From positions 186,001-250,000 of the forward strand of contig NZ_PYWX01000061.1 of NCBI RefSeq assembly GCF_003031675.1: DNA of 64,000 bases, written 5' to 3'. Made by a program: the position numbers and the translations under genes. Shown piece by piece: positions 9,141-17,551 of the stretch. Positions within the stretch are counted from its first letter, which is position 1. The number at the start of each line of letters is the position of its first letter. The notes under the pieces are model-generated. The model was given only the letters and a program-made list of their open reading frames with translations, made no database searches and was not told the DNA's origin. This stretch comes from Pseudomonas palleroniana (GTDB lineage Bacteria; Pseudomonadota; Gammaproteobacteria; Pseudomonadales; Pseudomonadaceae).

Positions 9141-10907
9141 ATGATTGCGATCCCTCGCCCCCTGCGCCTGACTTTCTACTGCCTGTTGATCATCGCCGGT
9201 GCGCTGCTCGCCGCGACCTTCGCCACCCGCCATGCCGAACGCCAGGCCCTGGTGGACGACGCTTCACGCGCCAAACAACAGCTCACGCTGTATGGCAATT
9301 CCCTGCACACCCTGATCGAACGTTACCGTGCCCTGCCCGCCGTGCTGGCGCTGGACTCGGAAATGATCAACGCATTGAAGGGCCCGCTGGATGCCACCAC
9401 CCAGGCTGTGCTCAACCGCAAGCTGGAGCGTATCAACAGTGCGGCGCAATCCTCTACCCTGGAACTGATGGACCGCACCGGCCTTGCTGTCGCCGCCAGT
9501 AACTGGAACCTGCCCAGCAGCTATGTCGGGCATAACTACGCGTTTCGACCCTATTTCAGCCAGACCCTGAGCCAGGGCGCCGGGCGCTTTTATGCGGTGG
9601 GCGTGACCACCGGTATTCCCGGCTATTTTCTCTCCAGCGCGGTAGTGGACGAACACGAGCAGTTTCTCGGTGCCATGGTGGTGAAGTTGGAGTTCCCCGA
9701 GCTTGAGCGCGAATGGGCCCAGGGCAATGACCTGCTGCTGGTCAGCGACGCGCGCGGCATCGTATTTATCGCCAACCAGCCGGGCTGGCGTTATCGCAAC
9801 CTGCGCCCGTTGTCGGACGGTGACCTCGCCGAGCTCAAGGCCACACGCCAATACGACAAAAAGCGCTTGCAGCCACTGGAGACCCAAGCCCTGCAGCGTT
9901 TCGACGACAACAGCCACCTGATGCGCGTCAATGGCCCCGACGGCAGCGCCGATTACATCTGGGAATCGCTGCCGCTCAAGGCCGAAGGCTGGACGCTGCA
10001 CCTGCTGCGCAAACCCCAGCCCGCCCTTGAAGACCAGCGTAATGCCGGCCTCGCCGCTGCCGGCTCCTGGCTGGCATTGGTGTTCCTGACGCTGTTTCTG
10101 ACCCAGCGCTGGCGCCTGGCCCGTTTGCGCCAGCGCAGCCGCGAAGAGCTCGAACAGCTTGTGGCGCAACGCACCCAAGCCTTGCGCATGGCCCAGGACG
10201 GTTTGGTGCAATCGGCCAAGCTGGCGGCGTTGGGCCAGATGTCCGCCGCCCTCGCCCATGAAATCAACCAGCCCCTGACCGCCCAGCGCATGCAATTGGC
10301 AACCCTGCGCCTGCTGCTGGATCATGGCCGCGTGGACGACGCCTACCAAGCGCTCACTCCGCTGGACGACATGCTCACGCGCATGGCCGCGCTGACCGGC
10401 CACCTCAAGACGTTCGCCCGTAAAAGCCCCAGTGGCCTGCGTGAACGCCTGGACCTGGCCACGGTGGTTGACCAGTCCCTGCACCTGCTCGATGCGCGCC
10501 TGCGTAATGAGGCCATCGGCGTGGTGCTGGACCTGACCCGCCCCGCCTGGGTACGCGGCGATGCGATCCGCCTGGAACAGGTACTGATCAACCTGTTGCG
10601 CAACGCCCTTGACGCCATGGCCGATAAACCGCGCAAGCGCCTGGAAATCCGTCTGCAGGCCGATCAGCAGCTGTGGCAACTGACCGTCAGCGACAGTGGC
10701 GGCGGGATTGACGAAGAGCATTTGAGCTGCGTGTTCGACCCCTTCTTCACCACCAAGCCGGTAGGTGACGGGCTGGGCCTGGGGCTGGCGGTGTCTTACG
10801 CTATCGTGCACGAACTGGGCGGGCGCCTGATCGCCGGCAACCGTGGCGACGGCGCCGTGTTCACCCTGACCTTGCCTATCGCACTGGAGACACCCGACCT
10901 ATGTTGA
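9141..10907 (+). CDS. DctB/MifS-like sensor histidine kinase
   Basis: A 588-residue membrane sensor kinase. TM1 (about residues 10-29) and TM2 (about 304-322) bracket a periplasmic double-Cache-like domain. A short coiled coil follows, then the phospho-acceptor His373 in ALAHEINQPL and an HATPase domain with N and G boxes (NLLRNALDAM, GLGLGLAV). This build is typical of DctB-type sensors of C4/C5-dicarboxylates. It overlaps the response regulator by 7 bases and sits next to a KgtP-type carrier. The pair is probably equivalent to P. aeruginosa MifS/MifR, which controls 2-oxoglutarate uptake; this is inferred from type and context. The ATG at 9141 was preferred because upstream codons fall in the REPIN. 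Confidence 0.88.
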   Translation: MIAIPRPLRLTFYCLLIIAGALLAATFATRHAERQALVDDASRAKQQLTLYGNSLHTLIERYRALPAVLALDSEMINALKGPLDATTQAVLNRKLERINSAAQSSTLELMDRTGLAVAASNWNLPSSYVGHNYAFRPYFSQTLSQGAGRFYAVGVTTGIPGYFLSSAVVDEHEQFLGAMVVKLEFPELEREWAQGNDLLLVSDARGIVFIANQPGWRYRNLRPLSDGDLAELKATRQYDKKRLQPLETQALQRFDDNSHLMRVNGPDGSADYIWESLPLKAEGWTLHLLRKPQPALEDQRNAGLAAAGSWLALVFLTLFLTQRWRLARLRQRSREELEQLVAQRTQALRMAQDGLVQSAKLAALGQMSAALAHEINQPLTAQRMQLATLRLLLDHGRVDDAYQALTPLDDMLTRMAALTGHLKTFARKSPSGLRERLDLATVVDQSLHLLDARLRNEAIGVVLDLTRPAWVRGDAIRLEQVLINLLRNALDAMADKPRKRLEIRLQADQQLWQLTVSDSGGGIDEEHLSCVFDPFFTTKPVGDGLGLGLAVSYAIVHELGGRLIAGNRGDGAVFTLTLPIALETPDLC

Positions 10908-12226
10908 ACGCGGTGATTGTGGTCGATGACGAAGCCAGCATCCGCACGGCCGTCGAGCAATGGCTGAGCCTGTCGGGGTTTGACGTGCAGTTGTTCAGCC
11001 GCGCCGAGGCCTGCCTGGCGCAACTGCCCAGGGACTTTCCCGGTGTCATCTTGAGCGACGTGCGCATGCCCGGGCTCAGCGGCCTGGAGCTGCTGGCCGA
11101 AGTGCAGCGCCGCGATACCGACCTGCCGGTGATCCTGCTGACGGGCCACGGCGACGTGCCGATGGCGGTAGAAGCCATGCGTGACGGTGCCTACGATTTC
11201 CTCGAGAAACCCTTCAGCCCCGATACCCTGCTCAATAGCCTGCGTCGCGCCCTGGACAAACGCGGGCTGATCCTGGAGAACCGCCGCCTGCACCAGCAGG
11301 CCGATCAACGGGCACAGCTTGAATCCAGCCTGCTCGGCGTATCCCGGGGCTTGCAGACCTTGCGCCGGCAGGTGCTGGACCTGGCCAGCTTGCCGGTCAA
11401 TGTGCTGATCCGTGGCGAGACCGGCAGCGGCAAGGAACTGGTTGCCCGTTGCCTGCATGATTTCGGCCCGCGGGCGAAGAAGCCATTTGTGGCGCTCAAC
11501 TGTGCAGCGATCCCCGAGCAGCTGTTTGAAGCCGAGCTGTTCGGCCACGAAAGCGGCGCCTTCACCGGCGCCCAGGGCAAGCGTATCGGCAAGTTGGAAT
11601 ACGCTCACGGCGGCACACTGTTCCTGGATGAAATCGAAAGCATGCCCCTGGCCCAGCAGGTGAAACTGCTGCGTGTGTTGCAGGAGCAGAAACTGGAGCG
11701 GCTGGGCTCCAACCAGAGTATCCACGTCGACCTGCGCATCATCGCCGCCACCAAACCCGACCTGCTGGAAGAGGCCCGCGCCGGGCGCTTTCGCGAAGAC
11801 CTGGCTTATCGCCTGAACGTCGCACAGTTGCGCCTGCCGCCCTTGCGTGAGCGCCGTGAAGATATTCCACTGCTGTTCGATCACTTTGCCCAAAATGCCG
11901 CCGAGCGCCTTGGCCGCAGCGCCGAGCCGCTCGGCGGCGCGCAATTGGGACGCCTGCTCAGCCATGACTGGCCGGGCAACGTGCGCGAACTGGCCAACGT
12001 TGCCGAACGCCAGGTGCTGGGGCTTGGCGAACCTGAGCCTGAGGGTATCGAGGCCGGGCAATCGCTGGCCGCGCAGCAAGAAGCCTTCGAGGCTCATTGC
12101 TTGAAGGCCGCATTGACCCGGCACAAGGGCGATATCAAGGCGGTCCTGGCGGAACTGCAACTGCCGCGCCGGACTTTCAATGAAAAGATGCAGCGTCATG
12201 GGTTGGTGCGGGAGATGTTTCTCTAA
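10901..12226 (+). CDS. NtrC-family sigma-54-dependent response regulator (DctD/MifR-like)
   Basis: A 441-residue activator with three domains. The receiver has the phospho-acceptor Asp53. The AAA+ domain has Walker A GETGSGKE at 172-179 and the sigma-54 contact loop GAFTGA at 219-224. A Fis-type helix-turn-helix lies near residues 405-435. It would hydrolyse ATP to open sigma-54 RNA polymerase after phosphorylation by the upstream kinase. Its start overlaps the kinase stop. A sigma-54 promoter and paired activator-like sites lie just downstream, ahead of the transporter gene, which is its likely target. Confidence 0.93.
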   Translation: MLNAVIVVDDEASIRTAVEQWLSLSGFDVQLFSRAEACLAQLPRDFPGVILSDVRMPGLSGLELLAEVQRRDTDLPVILLTGHGDVPMAVEAMRDGAYDFLEKPFSPDTLLNSLRRALDKRGLILENRRLHQQADQRAQLESSLLGVSRGLQTLRRQVLDLASLPVNVLIRGETGSGKELVARCLHDFGPRAKKPFVALNCAAIPEQLFEAELFGHESGAFTGAQGKRIGKLEYAHGGTLFLDEIESMPLAQQVKLLRVLQEQKLERLGSNQSIHVDLRIIAATKPDLLEEARAGRFREDLAYRLNVAQLRLPPLRERREDIPLLFDHFAQNAAERLGRSAEPLGGAQLGRLLSHDWPGNVRELANVAERQVLGLGEPEPEGIEAGQSLAAQQEAFEAHCLKAALTRHKGDIKAVLAELQLPRRTFNEKMQRHGLVREMFL

Positions 12227-12253
12227 GCCAGGCTTTGCGGTGCCTTTCAGGCC

Positions 12254-12333
12254 GTCATCGGGGGCAAGCCCCCTCCCGCACTTGAATGTGTTCACAAATC
12301 ACAATGTGGCAGGGGGCTTGCTCCCGATGAGGC
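12254..12333. repeat. REPIN
   Basis: Inverted REP arms (ATCGGGGGCAAGCCCCCTCCC and its near complement) around the same spacer as the eroded copy at 6194-6252. Confidence 0.85.
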
Positions 12334-12345
12334 CTGCCGCCATAA

Positions 12346-12392
12346 GCGGATTTCCGCTCAACCATAAAGAATCATCGGCGACTTTCCGCTCA
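12346..12392. promoter_or_regulatory. Paired upstream activator sites
   Basis: The palindrome GCGGATTTCCGC (12346-12357) is followed 32 bases later by an imperfect copy, GCGACTTTCCGC (12378-12389). The shared right part TTTCCGCTCA occurs at 12351 and 12383, a spacing of about three helical turns. The sites lie about 45-90 bases upstream of the sigma-54 promoter, the place expected for a DctD/NtrC-type activator. Confidence 0.65.
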
Positions 12393-12432
12393 AAATAATC
12401 CTGCAACCCTTCTAGATCGGGCCTTCATCCCC

Positions 12433-12450
12433 TTGGCACAGCTCCTGCTA
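12433..12450 (+). promoter_or_regulatory. Sigma-54 promoter
   Basis: TTGGCACAGCTCCTGCTA has the essential GG and GC doublets with exactly ten bases between them, and it matches the -24 TGGCAC element fully. It would start transcription near 12460, ahead of the transporter. Confidence 0.85.
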
Positions 12451-12510
12451 TAGCCGAACCAGGCTGCGCACGCGCTGCTCCATAAAAACAACTAGATGAA
12501 GGATCCTTCA

Positions 12511-13830
12511 ATGGATAACTCCAACACCCTGCCTCTGGGGTCGGCGGCCGTGCCGGCAAAAGAGCGCACCACCTCCAGCCGGATCAAATCGATTTTCAGC
12601 GGCTCCGTCGGCAACATGGTCGAGTGGTACGACTGGTACGTCTACGCCGCCTTCTCGCTGTACTTCGCCAAGACCTTCTTCCCGGCAGGCTCCTCCACCG
12701 CGCAATTGATGAACACCGCTGCGATCTTCGCCGTGGGCTTCCTGATGCGCCCTATCGGCGGCTGGCTGATGGGCATGTACGCCGACTACAAGGGCCGCAA
12801 GGCTGCACTGATGGCCTCGGTATTGCTGATGTGCTTCGGCTCGCTGCTGATCGCCCTGAGCCCTGGCTACGACACCATCGGCATCGGCGCGCCGATCCTG
12901 CTGGTCTTCGCCCGCCTGCTGCAAGGTTTGTCGGTCGGTGGCGAATACGGCACTTCGGCCACTTACCTGAGTGAAATGGCGACCAAGGAGCGTCGCGGTT
13001 TCTTCTCCAGCTTCCAGTACGTGACCCTGATCTCCGGCCAGCTCATCGCGCTGGCGGTATTGATCGTGCTGCAACAAGTACTGACCACCGAGCAACTGTA
13101 TGCCTGGGGCTGGCGCATCCCGTTCGCCATCGGCGCCCTGTGCGCGGTTGTCGCGCTGTACCTGCGTCGAGGCATGGAAGAAACCGAGTCGTTCACCAAG
13201 AAGGAGAAAGCCAAGGAAAGCGCGATGCGCACGTTGCTGCGCCATCCCAAGGAACTGATGACCGTCGTCGGCCTGACCATGGGCGGCACCCTGGCGTTCT
13301 ACACCTACACCACCTACATGCAGAAATACCTGGTGAACACCGTCGGCATGAGCATCTCCGACTCCACCACCATCTCGGCGGCGACGCTGTTCCTGTTCAT
13401 GTGCCTGCAACCTCTGGTCGGCGGGCTGTCGGACAAGGTTGGCCGTCGGCCGATCCTGATTGCCTTCGGCATCCTCGGCACGCTCTGCACCGTACCGATC
13501 CTCACCACCTTGCACACCATCCAGACCTGGTGGGGTGCGTTCTTCCTGATCATGGCGGCGTTGATCATCGTCAGCGGCTACACCTCGATCAATGCCGTGG
13601 TGAAAGCCGAGCTGTTCCCCACCGAGATTCGTGCCTTGGGCGTGGGCCTGCCGTATGCGTTGACCGTGTCGATCTTCGGCGGTACCGCTGAATACATCGC
13701 GCTGTGGTTCAAGAGTATCGGTATGGAAACCGGCTACTACTGGTACGTGACTGCGTGTATCGCGGTGTCGTTGTTGGTCTATGTGACCATGAAAGACACC
13801 CGCAAGCACTCGCGCATCACCACCGACTAA
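12511..13830 (+). CDS. MFS dicarboxylate transporter, KgtP-like
   Basis: A 439-residue metabolite:H+ symporter of the MHS branch of the MFS, with about twelve membrane helices. Family marks are GNMVEWYDWYVYA at the N-terminus, RLLQGLSVGGEYG after helix 4, and GLSDKVGRRP in the central loop. It strongly resembles the P. aeruginosa C5-dicarboxylate (2-oxoglutarate) carrier PA5530 and E. coli KgtP. The ATG at 12511 has AAGGAT in front, so it is preferred to the ATG at 12496. Its sigma-54 promoter and the adjacent two-component pair point to substrate-induced uptake. The exact substrate is inferred. Confidence 0.88.
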   Translation: MDNSNTLPLGSAAVPAKERTTSSRIKSIFSGSVGNMVEWYDWYVYAAFSLYFAKTFFPAGSSTAQLMNTAAIFAVGFLMRPIGGWLMGMYADYKGRKAALMASVLLMCFGSLLIALSPGYDTIGIGAPILLVFARLLQGLSVGGEYGTSATYLSEMATKERRGFFSSFQYVTLISGQLIALAVLIVLQQVLTTEQLYAWGWRIPFAIGALCAVVALYLRRGMEETESFTKKEKAKESAMRTLLRHPKELMTVVGLTMGGTLAFYTYTTYMQKYLVNTVGMSISDSTTISAATLFLFMCLQPLVGGLSDKVGRRPILIAFGILGTLCTVPILTTLHTIQTWWGAFFLIMAALIIVSGYTSINAVVKAELFPTEIRALGVGLPYALTVSIFGGTAEYIALWFKSIGMETGYYWYVTACIAVSLLVYVTMKDTRKHSRITTD

Positions 13831-13837
13831 AACGGTG

Positions 13838-13923
13838 CGAGGGGGCTTGCTCCCGATGGCGGTGTGTCAGCCATAAATCGGTTGACTGAACCACTGCTAT
13901 CGGGAGCAAGCCCCCTCCCACAT
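13838..13923. repeat. REPIN
   Basis: REP arms GAGGGGGCTTGCTCCCGAT and ATCGGGAGCAAGCCCCCTC in inverted orientation, between two convergent genes. Confidence 0.85.
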
Positions 13924-13951
13924 TGAGTTTTATCTTGCCTGGATAGTCGGA

Positions 13952-14707
13952 TCAGGACAGCTCTGCTGCCGGCTGACGCCCATATCGCCGCTGCGCATAC
14001 GACGCCCCGGCAATCATCACCACCAGCACACCCGCCAATACCGCCGACGAACCGATGGTGCCGAAATCCAGCCCACCCTTTTCATAGGGTTTGGTGAGGA
14101 AGTCACCCAGCGTCGCACCAAACGGCCGGGTCAAGACAAACGCCACCCAGAACAACAGCACCGACGAGATCCGGGTGAAGTACTTGAGCGCCACTACCCC
14201 GGCAATCGCCGAGCCGATCAACAAGGCGCCACCGGCAAAGCCGAGCCCCGAGTCATCGGCCAGGAAGTCGCCCAGCGCGGTACCCAAGGTGTTGGAGAAC
14301 AGGATGGCCATCCAGTAGAACAACTCGCCCCGGAAGGTTTGCACTTTGTTCACGTTCAGCGAGTCGCCGCTGACATGCCACAACGCGAAGATGATCATCA
14401 GGATCGCGATCAGGATCATGGAGCCCGTGGCGTAGCCCAGCCCCAGGGTGCGGTCCATGAAGTCAGACATGGTGGTGCCCGCGGTGCTGGTGGACAAAAT
14501 CACGATCCAGTACAGCACAGGGTTGTAGGTTTTCGACCAGAGTTGCGTCAGCAAGGTGACGAGGAACACGCTGATCAAGATCATCGAGCTGATGGCGTAG
14601 CCAACGTTGAGGGTCATCGACAACAAATCCCCGGCGGTTTCGCCCAGGGTGGTTGCGCAGATTTTCATGACCCAGAACGCCAGGGTGATCTGAGGAAGTT
14701 TGTTCAT
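13952..14707 (-). CDS. COG4705-type membrane protein with four internal repeats
   Basis: A 251-residue, very hydrophobic protein with about eight membrane segments. The motif G-x-T-x-x-D-F/L-L/M comes back four times, as TLGETAGDLLS, TAGTTMSDFMD, TLGTALGDFLA and PFGATLGDFLT, each starting a similar two-helix unit. This suggests internal duplication, as in some transporters and channels. No function is established for the family. The ATG at 14707 begins MNKLPQ; a longer in-frame start upstream would add a non-conserved basic stretch. It stands alone between a REPIN and the flavin reductase. Confidence 0.8.
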   Translation of the reverse strand: MNKLPQITLAFWVMKICATTLGETAGDLLSMTLNVGYAISSMILISVFLVTLLTQLWSKTYNPVLYWIVILSTSTAGTTMSDFMDRTLGLGYATGSMILIAILMIIFALWHVSGDSLNVNKVQTFRGELFYWMAILFSNTLGTALGDFLADDSGLGFAGGALLIGSAIAGVVALKYFTRISSVLLFWVAFVLTRPFGATLGDFLTKPYEKGGLDFGTIGSSAVLAGVLVVMIAGASYAQRRYGRQPAAELS

Positions 14708-14900
14708 GGTACAGAAGGCTCCGAAGCTCAGTCTTTCAACGCGCCGACTTAGAGGGGTGTCGGCCTGGCGCGCAGACTGAATGCAGAGCTGTGAAAATTC
14801 GGTGGGCAATCAATGAAAATTCCATACGGTTGATGGAAATTCAGCGCCATGCCTTGCAGTATGGCCTCCTTCCCGAAGCCAATAGCAGGAACCCCCGGTC

Positions 14901-15533
14901 ATGTCTGACGATATCCATTTCTACGAGCCTGCCAACGGTCACGGCCTGCCCCATGACCCGTTCAACGCCATCGTCGGGCCAAGGCCGATCGGCTGGATTT
15001 CTTCCCACGATCGCGAAGGCCGCCTGAACCTGGCGCCCTACAGCTTCTTCAATGCGTTCAACTACATTCCGCCGATCATTGGGTTTTCCAGCGTCGGGCG
15101 TAAAGACAGCCTTAACAACATCGAACAGACCGGCGAGTTTGTCTGGAACCTGGCCACTCGCCCGTTGGCCGAGCAGATGAACCAGAGTTGCGCCGCCGTA
15201 GCGCCGGAGGTGAACGAATTCGAGTTATCCGGCCTGACGCCGGTGGCCTCGAAAATCGTTGGCGTACCGCGGGTGGGCGAGAGCACGGTCTCGTTTGAAT
15301 GCAAGGTGACCCAGATCATTCAACTGCAGCGCGCCGACAAGCAACTGGTGCCGAGCTGGCTGGTACTGGGCGAAGTGGTCGCGGTGCACATCGCCAAGTG
15401 GTTGCTCAAGGATGGCATCTACGACACCGCCGCCGCCGAACCGATCCTGCGCGGTGGCGGCCCGGCGGATTACTTCCAGTTGGGGCCAGAGGCGCTGTTC
15501 AAGATGTATCGCCCTGGTGCCAATAGCCGCTGA
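14901..15533 (+). CDS. Flavin reductase family protein (FMN-binding split barrel)
   Basis: A 210-residue protein of the DIM6/NTAB flavin reductase-like family. The FMN-binding stretch is PRPIGWISSHDREGRLNLAP, followed by FSSVGRKDSLNNIEQTGEF. Family members bind FMN and reduce flavin with NAD(P)H or handle small aromatic or nitro compounds. The substrate cannot be read from the sequence, and no monooxygenase component is next to it. The start at 14901 follows an AGGAAC site. Confidence 0.87.
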   Translation: MSDDIHFYEPANGHGLPHDPFNAIVGPRPIGWISSHDREGRLNLAPYSFFNAFNYIPPIIGFSSVGRKDSLNNIEQTGEFVWNLATRPLAEQMNQSCAAVAPEVNEFELSGLTPVASKIVGVPRVGESTVSFECKVTQIIQLQRADKQLVPSWLVLGEVVAVHIAKWLLKDGIYDTAAAEPILRGGGPADYFQLGPEALFKMYRPGANSR

Positions 15534-15549
15534 TAGCATGCAATTGAAC

Positions 15550-15634
15550 CTGTGGGAGGGGGCTTGCTCCCGATAGCATTGGTGAAGTCAACACAGCATC
15601 GACTGACTCTCTGCTATCAGGAGCCCCCTCCCTG
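15550..15634. repeat. REPIN with a deletion in the right arm
   Basis: The left arm GTGGGAGGGGGCTTGCTCCC is complete. The right arm reads CTATCAGGAGCCCCCTCCC and has lost several bases of the palindrome. Confidence 0.8.
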
Positions 15635-15648
15635 ATCGACGGCGCTTT

Positions 15649-15894
15649 CTAGTTTGCGGCAGTTGCCCAAGCCAGTTGGCCGTCTTCGTCTACGTCGACC
15701 AGGTATTCAAGCTGCAGCGCGGCTGCATCGTCGGCGTCGGAGGCGGTCTTGAACTTCTGGCCATCAAGGATCTTGTGAAACCTGGGTGCGCCCATGCCAT
15801 CGAGTGCCTTGACGGCGACGGCGGCGCTGTAGCCCCCTTCCCCCGGTACTACGGCGGAAACGGCTTCGTGGTGGGCAAATTGTTTACGTGCCAT
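15649..15894 (-). CDS. Hypothetical 81-residue protein
   Basis: A small soluble acidic protein beginning MARKQFAHHEAVSAV, with an Ala/Asp-rich C-terminal half (SDADDAAALQLEYLVDVDEDG). It has no signal peptide, membrane helix or recognised motif. The ATG at 15894 has AGGA eight bases upstream, so this start is preferred to a longer one. It lies 41 bases downstream of the monooxygenase-like gene on the same strand and may be cotranscribed with it. The function is not known. Confidence 0.65.
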   Translation of the reverse strand: MARKQFAHHEAVSAVVPGEGGYSAAVAVKALDGMGAPRFHKILDGQKFKTASDADDAAALQLEYLVDVDEDGQLAWATAAN

Positions 15895-15935
15895 GTTGCA
15901 GGTCCTGGCCAATGGAAAGTCGGCCATTCTAACCC

Positions 15936-16277
15936 TCAACCGGCGAGTTGCAGGTACTCGCCGTAGGCATGCACGGCAGATGCATCGGTGAAGGTCTGGA
16001 AGTCCATGCTGCGCACTACCATGTCGTTCAACAACTCGGTAAAGATCATCAGGGCCGGCGAGTTGAAGTAGGCACTCATCGCCTGCTCGCTACTCCAGAA
16101 ACCCGAGACCAGCCACACATCGGGGTCGACCTGGGAATGCTGCAACGAAAACTGCAGGCAACCCTGAGCCTGACGGCCCGGTTCGATCAAACTGCTCAAG
16201 CGTGCACCGAGTTCGGTGCTGCACCCGGTACGGGCACGGATAAAGGCCATATGGCTCGCGGGAATGGGGGTGGACAT
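15936..16277 (-). CDS. Antibiotic biosynthesis monooxygenase (ABM) domain protein
   Basis: A 113-residue protein with the compact alpha/beta barrel pattern of ABM/quinol monooxygenase-like proteins: a first strand HMAFIRARTG, the core QGCLQFSLQHSQVDPDVWLVSGFWSSEQAMSAYFNSP, and a C-terminal helix. Family members act as small dimeric oxygenases or quinone-handling enzymes. It is divergent from the AraC regulator, which could control it. The ATG at 16277 was chosen because the upstream extension is not conserved-looking. Confidence 0.75.
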   Translation of the reverse strand: MSTPIPASHMAFIRARTGCSTELGARLSSLIEPGRQAQGCLQFSLQHSQVDPDVWLVSGFWSSEQAMSAYFNSPALMIFTELLNDMVVRSMDFQTFTDASAVHAYGEYLQLAG

Positions 16278-16388
16278 GTTCGACTCTCCCGTTGAGAAGT
16301 GATACTCGGCAAACACGCTGAGGGCGGGTTGCCACAGGATCAAAGATAACGGCGCGGGTGCAAACGCGGTTAGTCAATTCCTGCAGGC

Positions 16389-16565
16389 TTATTGCACAAT
16401 CCTGCGAGAAGCGTAGATAAGCCACTCGGCCAGCAGGTCGTGTTCCAGGCACACGCTCAGTGTTTCAGGGAGATGACGGGCCTTGCGCTTGCCTGATTCA
16501 CGCCATATCGCAGGATCAGGCAAGGATTGTGCAGAATCGACGTAACACTTTTTGAAAAGCGCCCA
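16389..16565 (-). pseudogene. Probable gene remnant (58 open codons, no ATG)
   Basis: On the minus strand the frame is open from an in-frame TAG (16568-16566) to TAA (16391-16389). It has strongly Pseudomonas-like codon choice and a plausible C-terminal protein segment, LPETLSVCLEHDLLAEWLIY. The only possible start is a TTG at 16523 with no ribosome-binding site. It lies upstream of the ABM gene on the same strand. It is probably the 3' end of a decayed gene; a small expressed protein is less likely. The protein family is not recognised. Confidence 0.4.
16394..16532. promoter_or_regulatory. Inverted repeat between ABM and araC-type genes
   Basis: GCACAATCCT (16394-16403) recurs inverted as AGGATTGTGC (16523-16532), 119 bases apart, in the region between the two divergent genes. 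A further TCGCAGGAT copy lies at 16508-16516. The pattern suits an AraC-type regulator that binds near both promoters, but this is inference. Confidence 0.4.
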
Positions 16566-16605
16566 CTAAGCTGAGCCCATCGAAGAAGCGTGTAGAGGTC
16601 ACTCC

Positions 16606-17535
16606 ATGTCGTCGCCTGAACATCCGCTGATTCCCCTCGATGCCGAGATGGAAAAGCAGCGCGCCGAACTGGCCAGCATCGTGCAACGCCATACCTGGGA
16701 AGACGGTTCCTATGGCACGGCTATCACTTCGCTGTACCTGAACCGCCACAACACACCGCGCGATTTCATGCCGGTGCTGGTGGAGCCGGCCTTGTGCATC
16801 CTCGCCAGTGGCAGCAAGGAAGTCCGCCTGGCCGACGAAATCTTTGCCTACGACCCACTCAACTACCTGGTGTTCTCGGTTGCTATGCCCGTGGCGGGAC
16901 GGATCATCGACGCCACGCCGCACGATCCCAACCTGTCAGTACGCATCAATATCGACCCGGCGCAGCTCACCGCCCTGATCGCCGAGGCCGGGCCGATGGG
17001 CGTGCCCTCGCGTCCCACCTCCCGTGGCATGTACGTCGACCGCATCGACAGCCAACTGCTCGACGCGGTGCTGCGCTTGACGCGCCTGCTGGACTCGCCC
17101 AAAGACATCGCCATGCTCGCGCCATTGATCAACCGCGAGATCCTCTATCGGCTATTGCGTGGCCCGCAGGGCTATCGGCTGTATGAAATCGCCGTCGCCA
17201 ACAGCCAGAGCCATCGGGTCAGCCAGGCAATCACCTGGTTAAACGGCAACTACGAACAACCGCTGCGTATCGATGACCTGGCCAAGGAAGTGAACCTGAG
17301 CGTTTCGACCTTGCACCATCGCTTCAAGGCGATCACCGCGATGAGCCCGCTGCAATATCAGAAGCAGTTGCGTTTGCAGGAAGCGCGGCGGCTGATGATC
17401 GCCGAAGGGCTGGAAGCGTCGGCAGCAGGGTATCGAGTCGGGTATGAAAGCCCGTCGCAGTTCAGCCGCGAGTACAGCCGGTTGTTTGGGGCACCGCCTT
17501 TAAGAGACCTGGCCCGATTGCGCCAGAGTATCTGA
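16606..17535 (+). CDS. AraC-family transcriptional regulator
   Basis: A 309-residue regulator. The N-terminal cupin-like AraC_N domain covers about residues 10-190. The DNA-binding domain has two helix-turn-helix units in the last hundred residues (PLRIDDLAKEVNLSVSTLHHRFKAI and the later AGYRVGYESPSQFSREYSRLFG). AraC_N regulators often govern a neighbouring small-molecule oxidoreductase. The divergent ABM gene and inverted repeats in the shared upstream region fit local control. The ligand is unknown. Confidence 0.9.
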   Translation: MSSPEHPLIPLDAEMEKQRAELASIVQRHTWEDGSYGTAITSLYLNRHNTPRDFMPVLVEPALCILASGSKEVRLADEIFAYDPLNYLVFSVAMPVAGRIIDATPHDPNLSVRINIDPAQLTALIAEAGPMGVPSRPTSRGMYVDRIDSQLLDAVLRLTRLLDSPKDIAMLAPLINREILYRLLRGPQGYRLYEIAVANSQSHRVSQAITWLNGNYEQPLRIDDLAKEVNLSVSTLHHRFKAITAMSPLQYQKQLRLQEARRLMIAEGLEASAAGYRVGYESPSQFSREYSRLFGAPPLRDLARLRQSI

Positions 17536-17551
17536 GCCCATGCAGATCAAA

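Noticed and set aside
9053-9502. A forward frame at the start of the kinase gene
   Set aside because: It overlaps the real kinase frame in another phase and begins in the REPIN.
15552-15634. Possible CRISPR-like or attachment repeat
   Set aside because: It is one of the dispersed REPIN copies, not a regularly spaced array.
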